Positions 1-10,217 are shown, counted from the stretch's first letter. The stretch: DNA of 64,000 nucleotides from Streptomyces cinerochromogenes (GCF_014648635.1 NZ_BMRM01000008.1:248001-312000); one strand, 5' to 3'. Translations and numbers: made by a program. Notes: generated by a model from the sequence alone, not told the origin.

Positions 1-1494
<1,494 letters not shown>

Positions 1495-1495
1495 G

Positions 1496-2203
1496 TCAGC
1501 TCACCACTCCGGTCATGACGCCCACGGGTACGGCGACGAAGCCGGCCGTGAGCAGCAGCGCGAGGACGTTCGCGAGGGTCTTCAGGGCGCGGTCGCGCCT
1601 CCGGCTGCCGACACCGAGGGTCTGGGCGGCGCTCCAGAATCCGTGCCGGATGTGCAGGCCGAGCGCCAGCATCGCGACGATGTAGACGACGTTGCCGTAC
1701 CAGGTGGAGAAGGTGTCCACGACGTTCTGGTACGGGTGGCCCTCCTGGAAGCCGCCGGGGTGCACGGTGCCGGTGGTCAGGTCGAGGACGTGCCAGACGA
1801 TGAACAGACCGAGGATGACGCCGCCCCAGCGCATGGTGCGGGTCGCGTAGCCGGCCCGGGGCTTCTTGTGCACGTACTTGCTGGGCCGTGCCCTGATGTC
1901 GCGGCGGCTGAGCTGGTAGGCGGAGGTGGCGTGGGCGACCACGGCGGCGAGGAGGACGACCCGGATCAGCCAGAGCGTCCACTCGTAGTGCATGAAGGGT
2001 TCGCCGACCGTGCGCAGCCAGTGCCCGTAGTGGTTGAACTCCCCCGCGCCGAAGAAGATCTTCAGGTTCCCGATGACGTGGGCGACCAGGTACAGGAGCA
2101 TGATCACGCCGCTGACGGCCATCACGGTCTTCTTGCCGACGGAGGAGTCCCACATCGTGCGCGCCATGGACGGCCGTCGGTCCGTCCGCGTTGCCAGAGC
2201 CAT
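1496..2203 (-). CDS. sdhC: Succinate dehydrogenase cytochrome b membrane subunit
   Basis: This 235-residue membrane anchor binds haem and reduces menaquinone with electrons from SdhA/SdhB. Five hydrophobic segments lie near residues 26-45, 75-95, 124-143, 170-190 and 208-232, the topology of the single-polypeptide B. subtilis-type cytochrome b558. His residues inside helices (H42, H91, H138, H184) are candidate haem ligands. ATG at 2203 is preferred. The frame stays open upstream to 2887, but that extension has no family features and runs through the divergent LysR gene. The stop is one base before sdhA. Confidence 0.93.
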   Translation of the reverse strand: MALATRTDRRPSMARTMWDSSVGKKTVMAVSGVIMLLYLVAHVIGNLKIFFGAGEFNHYGHWLRTVGEPFMHYEWTLWLIRVVLLAAVVAHATSAYQLSRRDIRARPSKYVHKKPRAGYATRTMRWGGVILGLFIVWHVLDLTTGTVHPGGFQEGHPYQNVVDTFSTWYGNVVYIVAMLALGLHIRHGFWSAAQTLGVGSRRRDRALKTLANVLALLLTAGFVAVPVGVMTGVVS

Positions 2204-2287
2204 GGCACAAGACGCTAGGGCCGAACGGGCCAATCGGTCCAAGACATGGTCCAGCTGGATTCCATAGGAGGAAGCTATCGTGAGGCC

Positions 2288-3172
2288 ATGCAGTTCCAGC
2301 AGCTCCAGTACTTCGTGGCCGTCGCCGAGACCCGGCACTTCACCCGGGCCGCCGAGCTGGTCCACGTCGCCCAGCCGTCGCTGTCCCAGCAGATCAAGGC
2401 GCTGGAGCGGGAGCTGGGCGCGGACCTCTTCCTGCGCGCCCGGGGCAACATCACGCTCACCGACGCCGGGGAGGCGCTGCTGCCGCTGGCCCGGCGCATC
2501 CTGGCCGACGCGGACACCGCACGGCACGAGGTGCAGGAACTGGTCCAGCTGCGGCGGGGGCGGGTCCGGCTGGGGGCCACGCCGAGCCTGTGCACGGGGT
2601 TGCTGCCGGACGTGCTGCGCGCCTTCCACGACCGGTATCCGGGGATCCGGCTGCTGATCGAGGAAGGCGGCTCGCACGACCTGGTGCGGGAGCTGGCGCG
2701 CGGCGCGCTCGACCTCGCGCTGGTCGTGCTGCCGCTGCCGACGCCGGCGCCCGCGCTGACGACGGTGGAGCTGCTGCGGGAGGACCTCGTGGTGGTGTCC
2801 TCGCCGGAGGCGCCGGTCCCCGGCCGGGGCGGGCGGGCGGTGGAGATCCCCGACCTGGAGGGGGAACGGCTGGTGATGTTCCGGCACGGCTACGACCTGC
2901 GGGAACTGACCGTCGCCGCGTGCCGCTCCGCGGGGTTCGAGCCGGACTTCGCCGTGGAGGGCGGCGAGATGGACGCGGTGCTGGGGTTCGTCCGGGCGGG
3001 GCTCGGCGTGGCCGTCGTACCGCGGATGGTGGCCGCCCGGGCGGGCCGCGGGCTACGGGTCACCCCCCTGGCCCGCCCCGGCCTGCACCGCACCATCGCC
3101 CTCGCCCACCGCAGCGACGTGGCTCCGCCCCGGGCTGCCCGGGAACTGCAGCGGATGCTGTTGGAGCGGTAG
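2288..3172 (+). CDS. LysR-family regulator divergent from sdhCA
   Basis: A 294-residue LysR-type regulator. The N-terminal winged HTH is at residues 1-60 (MQFQQLQYFVAVAETRHFTR, then AAELVHVAQPSLSQQIKALE) and the effector domain follows (GATPSLCTGLLPDVLRAF onward). The ATG at 2288 has AGGAGGA at 2266-2272, about 15 nt upstream, which is long. An earlier in-frame start at 2246 would add residues unlike the family. It is divergent from sdhC, as usual for LysR genes controlling a neighbour. The gap holds the direct repeat GGTCCA at 2236 and 2248 (12-bp period), a possible operator half-site pair. Control of sdh is inferred from position only. Confidence 0.9.
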   Translation: MQFQQLQYFVAVAETRHFTRAAELVHVAQPSLSQQIKALERELGADLFLRARGNITLTDAGEALLPLARRILADADTARHEVQELVQLRRGRVRLGATPSLCTGLLPDVLRAFHDRYPGIRLLIEEGGSHDLVRELARGALDLALVVLPLPTPAPALTTVELLREDLVVVSSPEAPVPGRGGRAVEIPDLEGERLVMFRHGYDLRELTVAACRSAGFEPDFAVEGGEMDAVLGFVRAGLGVAVVPRMVAARAGRGLRVTPLARPGLHRTIALAHRSDVAPPRAARELQRMLLER

Positions 3173-3258
3173 GCGGCGGGGGAGACGGGGCCGGCGAGGC
3201 TCGCGGGGCCGGACGAGGCTTCGGGCCGGCAGGGCCGGGGGTGCGCACACGGTGCCGG

Positions 3259-4149
3259 TCAGCCCGCGACGGCCGGCTTGAGCACCTCCTCGCACCAGCG
3301 GCGGAAGGACGTGGGCGCGGTCTCGGGTGTGGTGGGCGCGGCGCTGCCGTAGAAGCCCTGCTCGGCGCTCGCGGACGCGAGGTCGGTCACGCCGCGCGCC
3401 CAGTCCTCGCTCGCGCCGTGCCGCAGCAGCGTCGCCTTGTACTCCGCCTCGCCGAGCCGCCGGAAGCGGACCGGACGGTCCAGCACCTCGGAGACCACGC
3501 GCGCCATGTCCTCGGGTGTCAGCGCGTCGGGGCCGACCGTCGGGACGTCCTCCTGGCCGGTCCAGGAGCCGTCGAGCAGCAGCCGCGCCGCCACGGCGCC
3601 GATGTCCCGGGTGGTGCAGGTGCGCAGCACCCGGTCGCCGTACGTCGCCATGGCGATGACACCGCTGTCGCGGATCGCCGAAGCCTGGTGGAGCAGGTTC
3701 TCCATGAGGTACGGCGGGCACAGCGCCCGGTGGTGGACACCGGTGGCCCGGATCTCGTCGTCCATGGCCAGCGAGGCCGAGATCTGCCCGGCGTTCCGGG
3801 CGACGCCGCGGCCCAGGGTGGAGACGCCGACGACCCGCTCGACGCCCTCGGTGCGGACCGCGTCGACCAGGGGCCGGGTGAAGGCGCGGAAGTGTCCCTC
3901 GACGCTGTCGGCGGTGGGCACCGGCGGCGCCAGCCAGAACACCCGGTCGACGCCCGCGCACGCCTTCGCGGTGACGTCGGGGTCGGCGTGCGAGCCGGTG
4001 ACGGTCTCGACGCGGGCGCGCACCCGGGGGGACAGGCGCGCCGGGTCCCGGACGATCACGCGGACCTCTCCCGCCGCGTCCCCGGCGTCGAGGAGGTTGT
4101 CGAGGACCTGGCTGCCGATCTGGCCGGTCGGGGTGGTGACGAGGATCAC
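3259..4149 (-). CDS. NmrA-type NAD(P)-binding oxidoreductase
   Basis: A 296-residue atypical SDR of the NmrA/quinone-reductase-2 type. The Rossmann start MILVTTPTGQIGSQVLDNLL carries G-x-x-G at residues 8-11. VSTLGRG near residue 110 and LCPPYLMENLLHQ near residue 145 are where NmrA-like proteins place their substrate-facing loop. No YxxxK dyad is seen, as expected for this subgroup. It may be an NAD(P)H-dependent reductase or a redox-sensing regulator, and the substrate cannot be read from sequence. It is divergent from the LysR gene at 4290, with duplicated 12-bp repeats between them, so that regulator is its likely controller. Confidence 0.85.
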   Translation of the reverse strand: MILVTTPTGQIGSQVLDNLLDAGDAAGEVRVIVRDPARLSPRVRARVETVTGSHADPDVTAKACAGVDRVFWLAPPVPTADSVEGHFRAFTRPLVDAVRTEGVERVVGVSTLGRGVARNAGQISASLAMDDEIRATGVHHRALCPPYLMENLLHQASAIRDSGVIAMATYGDRVLRTCTTRDIGAVAARLLLDGSWTGQEDVPTVGPDALTPEDMARVVSEVLDRPVRFRRLGEAEYKATLLRHGASEDWARGVTDLASASAEQGFYGSAAPTTPETAPTSFRRWCEEVLKPAVAG

Positions 4150-4238
4150 GGAAGGCTCCTGGGAGGTGGGGAGTCGGGCAGGGTCGAGCCTGCCGTCCGG
4201 CCTCCGGCAACTGAAGGACCGCTTCGCTCGCGGTTGTT

Positions 4239-4267
4239 ACCCTCAGGGCAATACCACCCTCAGGGCA
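4239..4267. promoter_or_regulatory. Twin 12-bp direct repeats in the nmrA-like/lysR gap
   Basis: ACCCTCAGGGCA occurs at 4239-4250 and again, identically, at 4256-4267, with a 17-bp period. The core CCCTCAGGG is itself almost palindromic. The pair sits between divergent genes and just upstream of the LysR start (4290) and its SD (GGAAGGAG, 4273-4280). Exact duplication in a regulator/target gap suggests an operator. Binding by the neighbouring LysR protein is inferred. Confidence 0.5.
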
Positions 4268-4289
4268 CTGCCGGAAGGAGGGCCAGGCC

Positions 4290-5249
4290 GTGGAGTCCCG
4301 CCCGCTGCGCTACTTCGTCGCCGTCGCCGAGGAACTCAACTTCGCCCGCGCGGCCGAACGGCTGGGCATCTCCGCCCCGCCCCTGTCCCGGGCGATCCGC
4401 CGGCTGGAGACCGATCTCGGGGTCACCCTCTTCGAACGGACCACCCACAGCGTCGCGCTGACCCGGGCCGGCGAAGTGCTCCTCACCGAGGCGCGGTTCG
4501 CGCTGGACGCCCTGGAGGCGGCCGGCCGGCGGGCCCGGCGCGCGGCGGGCCCGGACCGGAAGCTGGTCCTGGCGGTCAAGGCCGACGGCGACGCCGGCCT
4601 GCTGGAGCCGGTCCTGGAGCACTACGCCACCGACCCCGCCGCCGTACCGGTGACGGTCCGGCTGTGCGGCTGGCTGGAGCAGCCGCGGCTGCTGCGCCGC
4701 GGCGAGGCCGACGCCGCGCTGATCCACGAACCCTTCGACCGCACCGGTCTGGACAGCGAGACCCTGGTCGCCGAGGCGCGGGTCGCGGTGCTCGGCGCGG
4801 CCCACCCGCTCGCCGCCCGCGACCACGTCCTGCTCGCCGACCTGGGGCTGCGCCCCGGGGATCTGCACCGGTTCCTGGAGGAGACGCGGCGCGAGGGCCG
4901 CGATCTCGCCCAGGTGCTCACCCGCGTCGCCCTGGGCGAACTGGTCACCCTGCTGCCGGCGTCCGTCGCCGACCGCTACCCGCGTCCGGGCGTCGTCTAC
5001 CGGCCCGTCCCGGACGCGCCGCCCTCGCTGCTGGCGATCGCCTGGCCGCAGCAGTCCCGCTCCACCGCCACCGCGGCACTCGTCCGCGCGGCCGCCGCCG
5101 TGGCCGCCCGGGAGGGGAACGACGCCGTCGCCGCCCGGGAGGGGAACGACGCCGTCGCCGCCCGGGAGGGGGACGACGGCGCGGCTCAGCCCGTGGCGTC
5201 GACCAGGGCCAGGTCGTGGAGCCTCTCCGGCGGGCCCGGGCGGGCGTAG
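4290..5249 (+). CDS. LysR-family regulator with repeated C-terminal tail
   Basis: A 319-residue LysR protein with the HTH in residues 1-60 (PLRYFVAVAEELNFARAAER, then LGISAPPLSRAIRR) and an effector domain from about residue 85. GTG at 4290 has GGAAGGAG at 4273-4280. The C-terminus is unusual. After the normal LysR end (LVRAAAAVAAREG), a 27-bp unit is repeated three times at about 5098-5178, giving three copies of VAAREGNDA. The frame then runs a further 71 bases, ending 64 bases inside the convergent rmdA coding region. The natural protein probably ended near 5110, with repeat expansion or loss of a stop adding the tail. Confidence 0.88.
   Translation: MESRPLRYFVAVAEELNFARAAERLGISAPPLSRAIRRLETDLGVTLFERTTHSVALTRAGEVLLTEARFALDALEAAGRRARRAAGPDRKLVLAVKADGDAGLLEPVLEHYATDPAAVPVTVRLCGWLEQPRLLRRGEADAALIHEPFDRTGLDSETLVAEARVAVLGAAHPLAARDHVLLADLGLRPGDLHRFLEETRREGRDLAQVLTRVALGELVTLLPASVADRYPRPGVVYRPVPDAPPSLLAIAWPQQSRSTATAALVRAAAAVAAREGNDAVAAREGNDAVAAREGDDGAAQPVASTRARSWSLSGGPGRA
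5098..5178. repeat. 27-bp tandem repeat, three copies, in a LysR 3' end
   Basis: Three consecutive near-identical 27-bp units (core GCCGCCCGGGAGGGGAACGA, last unit with one change) lie inside the end of the LysR gene and stop just before the convergent rmdA stop. The period is a multiple of three, so copy-number change keeps the LysR frame. Confidence 0.85.
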
Positions 5250-7330
5250 TACCAGCCCTGGGCCGTGTCGCAGCCCAGTATCCGCAGTTGTTCGGCCTGG
5301 GCTCCGGTCTCCACGCCCTCGACGGTGACCGCGAGATCGAGGCTGTGGGCCAGCGTGACGATGCCCTCCACGATCTTGAGGTCGACGGGGTCGGCCGGGA
5401 ACTGCTGCATGCCCTGGGTGAAGGACCGGTCGAGTTTGAGGATGCTCACCGGCAGGCGGCGCAGGTTGGCGAGGTTGGAGTAACCGGTGCCGAAGTCGTC
5501 CAGGGCGATGTCGACGCCCATCTCGGCCAGCCGGCGCAGGGGTTTGAGCAGGTCGTCGTCGGCGCCGATGAGCGCGGACTCGGTGACCTCCAGGCAGAGG
5601 GCGTCCGGGGTGACGCCCGACCGTTCGAGGATGTCGATCGTGTCCTGCACCAGCCCGGGGTGACTGAGCTGGCACGGGGACAGGTTGACGTTGATGCGCA
5701 GCGGGCCGGCGGCGGTCTCCTCGCCGTAGCGCTCGCGCCAGGCGCGGGCCTGGCGGATCGACTCCTCCAGGACCCAGCGGCCGAGCGGCACGATCAGTCC
5801 GGTGTGCTCGGCGAGCGGGATGAAGCGGTCGGGGCCGAGGACGCCGTGCTGCGGGTGCAGCCAGCGCACCAGGGCCTCGGCACCACGCACGCTGCCGTCG
5901 CCGAGGTGGACCAGGGGCTGGTACTCGATGAAGAACTCGCCGCGTTCCAGGGCCGTCGGCAGGGCCGTGGTCAGGCCGTGGCGGGTGATCGCGCGGGCGT
6001 CGGCCTCGGGGTCGGCGAGTTCGGAGCGGTTGCCGCCGGCCGACTTGGCCCGGTACATGGTGATGTCGGCGCTGCGCAGCACCTCCGCCGCGGTGCGCTC
6101 GCCGGCCGGGCCCTCCACGATGCCGAGGCTGCCGCGCACCATGAGGTCGCGGCCGTCGATGCTGATCGGGGTGACCAGCGCGTTCATGATGCGCTCGGCG
6201 AGTTCGTCCACCGTGCGCTCGGTGCCGGGGCCGGTGGTCAGGGCCACGAACTCGTCGCCGCCGAGCCGGGCGACCATCTCGCCGGGCGCGGTCGCGCAGG
6301 ACTGGAGCCGGTCGGCGACCTCCACCAGCAGCCGGTCGCCGGCCGCGTGGCCGAGGCTGTCGTTGACGGTCTTGAAGCCGTCCAGGTCGAGGTAGCACAG
6401 GCCGAAGCGCTGGCCCTCGCCCGCGTTCAGGGCCTTCTCCAGCCGTTCGAAGAACAGGGAGCGGTTGGGCAGGCCGGTGAGGGCGTCGTGCGTGGCCTCG
6501 TAGCGCAGCCGGAGGTTGAGCAGGCGGCGCTCGGTGGTGTCCTCCATCAGGGCGAGCTGGTACTGCGGGGCGCCGTCGGCGTCGCGCAGCAGGGAGACGG
6601 TCAGGTTGGTCCACAGGACCGTGCCGTCGGTGCGGTTGAAGGCCTTCTCCACGTGGTAGTGCTCGCGCTCGCCGCGCACGAGTTCGTCGTAGAGCCGCCA
6701 GGTCTGCGGGGCGTCCTCGGGGTGCACCCAGTCCTGGACGCGCCGGCCGCGCAGCGCCTGTTCGGAGAGGCCGAACATGCGCAGCAGCGCCTTGTTGACC
6801 TGGAGGACGTTGCCGTCGAGGTCGGCGATGCCGATCCCTATCGCGGCGCCCTCGAAGACCGCGCGGAAGCGGGCCTCGCTCGCGTGCAGCGCCTGGGCCA
6901 CCACGCCCTGGGCCTGCAACGCGGCCTGGGCGATGGCCTCCTGCTCGGCGAGGGTGCGCTCGCGCAGCGCCTGGGCGTAGCCGGCGGCCATCGCGTGCTG
7001 CAGGCGTGAGGAGCGCATGCGCAGTGCGTCCTGGGGGCCGTCCTCGCCGCAGTACAGGACGAGGTAGGCGTCCACGCAGTCCAGGGTGCGGGCGAGGGCT
7101 TCGGGGTCGGTGCAGTGCGCCTCGACCAGGGCGGCGCCCACGGCCTTCGCCGCGTCCGCGTCGAAGCTGCGGGCGCGCAGCAGCTCGCTCAACCGGCGTG
7201 CGAGCGGCAGGAGCTGTTCCTCGAACTCGGCGCGGGTCAGCGACGTGGAGGTCACCGGGAAGAGGGCCCGGCTCCAGATCGTCGTCAGCCGGCGCAGTCT
7301 GTCCTCCGGCCCGTCCGGCTCCGCGCTCAC
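5186..7330 (-). CDS. rmdA: RmdA-like PAS-GGDEF-EAL c-di-GMP enzyme
   Basis: A 714-residue c-di-GMP turnover protein. It has an N-terminal helical region (1-130), a PAS domain (about 151-270, ASEARFRAVFEGAAIGIGIA), GGDEF (about 285-445) with intact LGGDEF, and EAL (about 455-705) with intact EAL (RGAEALVRWLHP), IDDFG-type DDFGTGYSN and KLDRSF. Both catalytic motifs are intact, so synthesis and hydrolysis are both possible. In S. coelicolor the homologue RmdA (SCO0928) is a phosphodiesterase affecting colony development, and its identity here rests on architecture and locus. The GTG at 7330 overlaps the TGA of the upstream methyltransferase by 4 bp, so I reject the longer frame to 7609. The 3' end overlaps the convergent LysR frame. 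Confidence 0.92.
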   Translation of the reverse strand: MSAEPDGPEDRLRRLTTIWSRALFPVTSTSLTRAEFEEQLLPLARRLSELLRARSFDADAAKAVGAALVEAHCTDPEALARTLDCVDAYLVLYCGEDGPQDALRMRSSRLQHAMAAGYAQALRERTLAEQEAIAQAALQAQGVVAQALHASEARFRAVFEGAAIGIGIADLDGNVLQVNKALLRMFGLSEQALRGRRVQDWVHPEDAPQTWRLYDELVRGEREHYHVEKAFNRTDGTVLWTNLTVSLLRDADGAPQYQLALMEDTTERRLLNLRLRYEATHDALTGLPNRSLFFERLEKALNAGEGQRFGLCYLDLDGFKTVNDSLGHAAGDRLLVEVADRLQSCATAPGEMVARLGGDEFVALTTGPGTERTVDELAERIMNALVTPISIDGRDLMVRGSLGIVEGPAGERTAAEVLRSADITMYRAKSAGGNRSELADPEADARAITRHGLTTALPTALERGEFFIEYQPLVHLGDGSVRGAEALVRWLHPQHGVLGPDRFIPLAEHTGLIVPLGRWVLEESIRQARAWRERYGEETAAGPLRINVNLSPCQLSHPGLVQDTIDILERSGVTPDALCLEVTESALIGADDDLLKPLRRLAEMGVDIALDDFGTGYSNLANLRRLPVSILKLDRSFTQGMQQFPADPVDLKIVEGIVTLAHSLDLAVTVEGVETGAQAEQLRILGCDTAQGWYYARPGPPERLHDLALVDATG

Positions 7331-8139
7331 GCCGTACGCCCCACGCCGGCGAATCCGGAGAAGGCGTACGGATCCTCGTCCTCCGGTGCCGATTCCGGGC
7401 GCCAGTGCGGCATCGGCACCAGTCCGGGTTCCACCATGTCGTACCCCTCGAAGAACCGCGCGATCTCGTCGCGCGAGCGCATGATCAGCGGGTTGCGAAT
7501 GTCCTTGTACACGTCCACCGCGCCCTCGGCCCGCTCGGCGGGCAGCGGGATTCCCTCGTACGAGGCATGGGTGAGGATCAGCAGGCTGCCGGGCGCGAGC
7601 GCCTTGCACAGCTCGGCCACCGCACCGTACGGGTCGTCCGCGTCTTCCACGAAGTGCAGTATGGCAACGAGGAGCAGGGCCACTGGCCGATTCAGGTCGA
7701 TCAGCCGCTCCAGTTGGGGGCTCGCGAGGATCTCCTGGGGCTTGCGGAGGTCGGCCGCGACCACGTCCGCGTCGTCGTTGCCCGCCAGGACGGCCTGGCT
7801 GTGGGCCACCGCCACCGGGTCGTGGTCGACGTAGACGACGCGGGCGCCCGGTACGGCCGTCTGCGCCACCTCGTGGACGTTGCCGAAGGTCGGGATGCCG
7901 GAACCGATGTCGAGGAACTGGGTGATGCCCTCGCCGGCCGCGAACCGCACGGCGCGGCGCATGAACGCCCGGTTGGCCTGCATGACCTTCGGGAGGCCCG
8001 GCATGAACTCCATCGCCTTGCGGGCCGCTTCCCGGTCGACCTCGAAGTTGTGCGAACCGCCCAGGTAGTAGTCGTAGATCCGCGAGACGCTGGGCACCGT
8101 GATGTCGATGCTCCGTGGGGCCCAGGCGGGACGCTCCAT
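7327..8139 (-). CDS. SAM-dependent methyltransferase (Methyltransf_19 / DUF574 type)
   Basis: This 270-residue protein belongs to the actinobacteria-rich DUF574/PF04672 methyltransferase family. Typical marks are IYDYYLGGSHNFEVDREAA near residues 21-39, FLDIGSGIPT at 75-84 (SAM motif I), VVYVDHDPVAVAHS (motif II) and LTHASYEG near the C-terminal third. The substrate is unknown for the family. ATG at 8139 precedes the conserved ERPAW-x-PRSIDI start, and upstream codons to 8316 look non-coding. It is coupled by a GTGA overlap to rmdA, an unusual partner that suggests balanced expression or a shared process. Confidence 0.9.
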   Translation of the reverse strand: MERPAWAPRSIDITVPSVSRIYDYYLGGSHNFEVDREAARKAMEFMPGLPKVMQANRAFMRRAVRFAAGEGITQFLDIGSGIPTFGNVHEVAQTAVPGARVVYVDHDPVAVAHSQAVLAGNDDADVVAADLRKPQEILASPQLERLIDLNRPVALLLVAILHFVEDADDPYGAVAELCKALAPGSLLILTHASYEGIPLPAERAEGAVDVYKDIRNPLIMRSRDEIARFFEGYDMVEPGLVPMPHWRPESAPEDEDPYAFSGFAGVGRTA

Positions 8140-8326
8140 GTGACTCTCCAAGGCGTGGACAGGTGTAGGCGATCCGGTGTTCGAGCTGAGGCTACTGATC
8201 GCCTGCCAAAGGAGCGACCCGAACCGGAAATTGACCGTCCGTTCCCGGTCACTGCCTGCGGCAAGTGCCCGTATGACCCCGCTGTGTGACGGCTGTCCGG
8301 CCGTGCGCGCGGCCACCGCGCACAGC

Positions 8327-8363
8327 GATCCGCCCCCTCCGTGCGGTGCGGAGGGGGCGGATC
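8327..8363. terminator. 15-bp perfect hairpin downstream of the repeat lipoprotein
   Basis: GATCCGCCCCCTCCG (8327-8341) and its exact complement (8349-8363) flank a 7-nt loop. It lies about 50 bp past the stop of the minus-strand lipoprotein gene and well upstream of the methyltransferase start. There is no long T-run, as is usual for Streptomyces terminators. Confidence 0.8.
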
Positions 8364-8413
8364 TTCGGCCGCGCGTCGGGCGGGGGGCGGGGCGATCGAC
8401 CTGGGGAGGTGAT

Positions 8414-9379
8414 CTACTTGCCCGGCGCGCCGACCGGCTTTCCGTCGGGCGAGACGGCGTACCAGGTGCCGCCCACGCCCTGACCGTTGGTGTCGCCGGG
8501 GGCCTTGTCCCCGGAGAAGGTGTAGATCGGCCAGCAGTTGACCGTCATCTGCTTGACGCCGTCGGGACGGGAGAAGGACATCAGGCCCTTCTTCTTCACG
8601 CCCTCCGTGTCGTCGGTGTTGACCGGTCCGACGGCCGGCCACTTCTCCAGGCAGGCCCCGGTGCAGTGGGAGACGGGCTTCGGCCAGGCCTGGTCCTTCA
8701 GGAAGCGGTAGACCGTCATGCCGTTCTTGTCGACGACGACCTCGCCCAGCTTGGGGTCCTTGCGGACGGAGAGACCGGGCAGGTCGGACAGCTTGGCCTT
8801 CTTCCCGGAGGGGGCGAGGGCGAACCACTTGCCGCCCACGCCCTGGCCGTTGACGTCCCCGGCGTTGACGTCCTTGGCGTAGCGGTAGGCGGGCCAGCCG
8901 CCGATGGTGAGCTGCTTGGAGCCGTCGGCGCGGGTGACCTCGCCGAGCAGCGCCTTGTCGATGCCGGCGCCGGCGGAGGCGTCGTCGGCGGGAACCGGCG
9001 GCCAGGTGGTGGCGCAGTCGCCGTCGCAGTTGGACTTGGGCGGGTTGGCGGTGTCCTTGTCGAACCGGTAGAGGGTGAGGCCGGAGCCGTCGGTCAGCAC
9101 GTTCCCCAGTTCGGGGTTGCTCGCCACGGCGAGCTTGCCCGCGGGGGTGGCCGGCGCCGCGGAGGCGGAGGCCTGGTTGCCGTCGGCGCCGTACCCGTTG
9201 CCCGCGCCGGTCTGGGTACCGCTGCCCGGGTTGCCGTAGTCGCCGGCCGCGGCCGTGGCCCCGACGTTCTGGGCCGCCGACGCGGGAGTGGTGGTGTTGT
9301 CCTGACCGCACGCCGTCGTCAGCGCCAGCACCGAAGCGGCTGTGGCCACCAGTGAGGCGGTCCGCCAGGAGGTCTTCAT
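8414..9379 (-). CDS. Secreted lipoprotein with PF03640-type repeats
   Basis: A 321-residue exported lipoprotein. The signal peptide ends in LALTTAC, with Cys24 as the likely lipidated residue. After a linker to about residue 80 come four related units that alternate LYRFDKD / YRYAKD / VYRFLKD / IYTFSGD with Cys pairs (CDGDCATTWPP, CTGACLEKWPA) and GDVNGQGVGGKWFAL-like ends. This is the secreted repeat of COG4315/PF03640, of unknown function. The paired Cys suggest disulfides or metal binding. ATG 9379 has GGGGAG 8 nt upstream and is preferred to 9394. It corresponds in my recollection to SCO0930. Confidence 0.88.
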   Translation of the reverse strand: MKTSWRTASLVATAASVLALTTACGQDNTTTPASAAQNVGATAAAGDYGNPGSGTQTGAGNGYGADGNQASASAAPATPAGKLAVASNPELGNVLTDGSGLTLYRFDKDTANPPKSNCDGDCATTWPPVPADDASAGAGIDKALLGEVTRADGSKQLTIGGWPAYRYAKDVNAGDVNGQGVGGKWFALAPSGKKAKLSDLPGLSVRKDPKLGEVVVDKNGMTVYRFLKDQAWPKPVSHCTGACLEKWPAVGPVNTDDTEGVKKKGLMSFSRPDGVKQMTVNCWPIYTFSGDKAPGDTNGQGVGGTWYAVSPDGKPVGAPGK

Positions 9380-9588
9380 CGTCAAACTCCCCATTTTCGC
9401 CTGGATATTGCAGCGCCCTGCTGCGCCGCCGCACGGTCATGGGTACGCACCGAAGGGGCCGGCGCGTTCAACGGCGGCCGGAATTTCTTTCCGGCGGTCC
9501 GTTCCGCTCGTCAAACCTCCGACCGCACCAACTCCCTCATTCGGATCAACCTCGGCGCACTACGGCGTACGGGAGCCGTCCGCGCCTC

Positions 9589-10185
9589 ATGATCTGCGTC
9601 GTGCATGGACCCGAAGTGACCCGATGCGCGCCCGCCACAAGGGTCGTGGCCCTGTTGACGCTGACCTGGGCCCTGGTGGGCTGTCCGGCCGGCATCGCGT
9701 CGGCCGACGCCTGCGCGTACGCCTCGACGGGACCGGACGGCACGGTGGCGGTGGCCTACGCCGGCGGCCACCACTGGCCCGACCCGCCCTGCCCGAAGCC
9801 GCCGCCTCCGCCGTGTCCGCCCACACCGACACCGACGCCGACACCGCCTCCCAAGCCGACACCCCCGCCGGAACCGACGCCGAAGCCGACGCCCACACCC
9901 AGGCCGACCCCCACGCCCAGGCCGAAGCCGACACCCACGCCGCGGCCGCCCGCCCGGCCCGCTCCGCCGCCCCCGCCGTCACCCACGCCCACCCCACCGC
10001 CGGCGCCGAAGCCGAAGCCGAAGCCCAAGCCCGCCCCGCGTCCCTCCGTGACCCCGGTGAGCTACCCGGCGTACCAACCCCACGCCATCAGCCACCCACC
10101 GCGCGGCCGCACCAAGCCCGTCACCTACGTCCTGCTCATCACCGTTCCCGCGATCGTCGCCGTCGCGGCGCTGCGTCCGCGCTGA
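9589..10185 (+). CDS. Secreted proline-rich protein with C-terminal membrane helix
   Basis: About 198 residues. The N-terminal export segment (VVALLTLTWALVGCPAGIAS, cleavage likely after ASADA) leads to a short CAYASTGPDGT domain. Roughly 90 residues of PTPTPTP/PKPTPTP repeats follow, then a terminal hydrophobic helix (VTYVLLITVPAIVAVAALRP) with a basic end. The layout is that of a wall-spanning stalk tethered in the membrane, or a sortase-type substrate whose motif I cannot identify. The start is uncertain: ATG 9589 gives a long n-region and GTG 9616 a more usual one. No strong SD is seen for either. Confidence 0.75.
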   Translation: MICVVHGPEVTRCAPATRVVALLTLTWALVGCPAGIASADACAYASTGPDGTVAVAYAGGHHWPDPPCPKPPPPPCPPTPTPTPTPPPKPTPPPEPTPKPTPTPRPTPTPRPKPTPTPRPPARPAPPPPPSPTPTPPPAPKPKPKPKPAPRPSVTPVSYPAYQPHAISHPPRGRTKPVTYVLLITVPAIVAVAALRPR

Positions 10186-10217
10186 CGCGCCGGCCCGCTC
10201 ACCTCTGGAGGCACCTG

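Noticed and set aside
2204..2887. N-terminal extension of sdhC to 2887
   Set aside because: The extra residues read antisense through the LysR gene; ATG 2203 gives a family-length protein.
3437..7009. 1190-codon plus-strand open frame across the LysR and rmdA genes
   Set aside because: Arg/Gly/Pro-rich antisense frame without any domain. The minus-strand rmdA with intact GGDEF and EAL and the plus-strand LysR explain the region.
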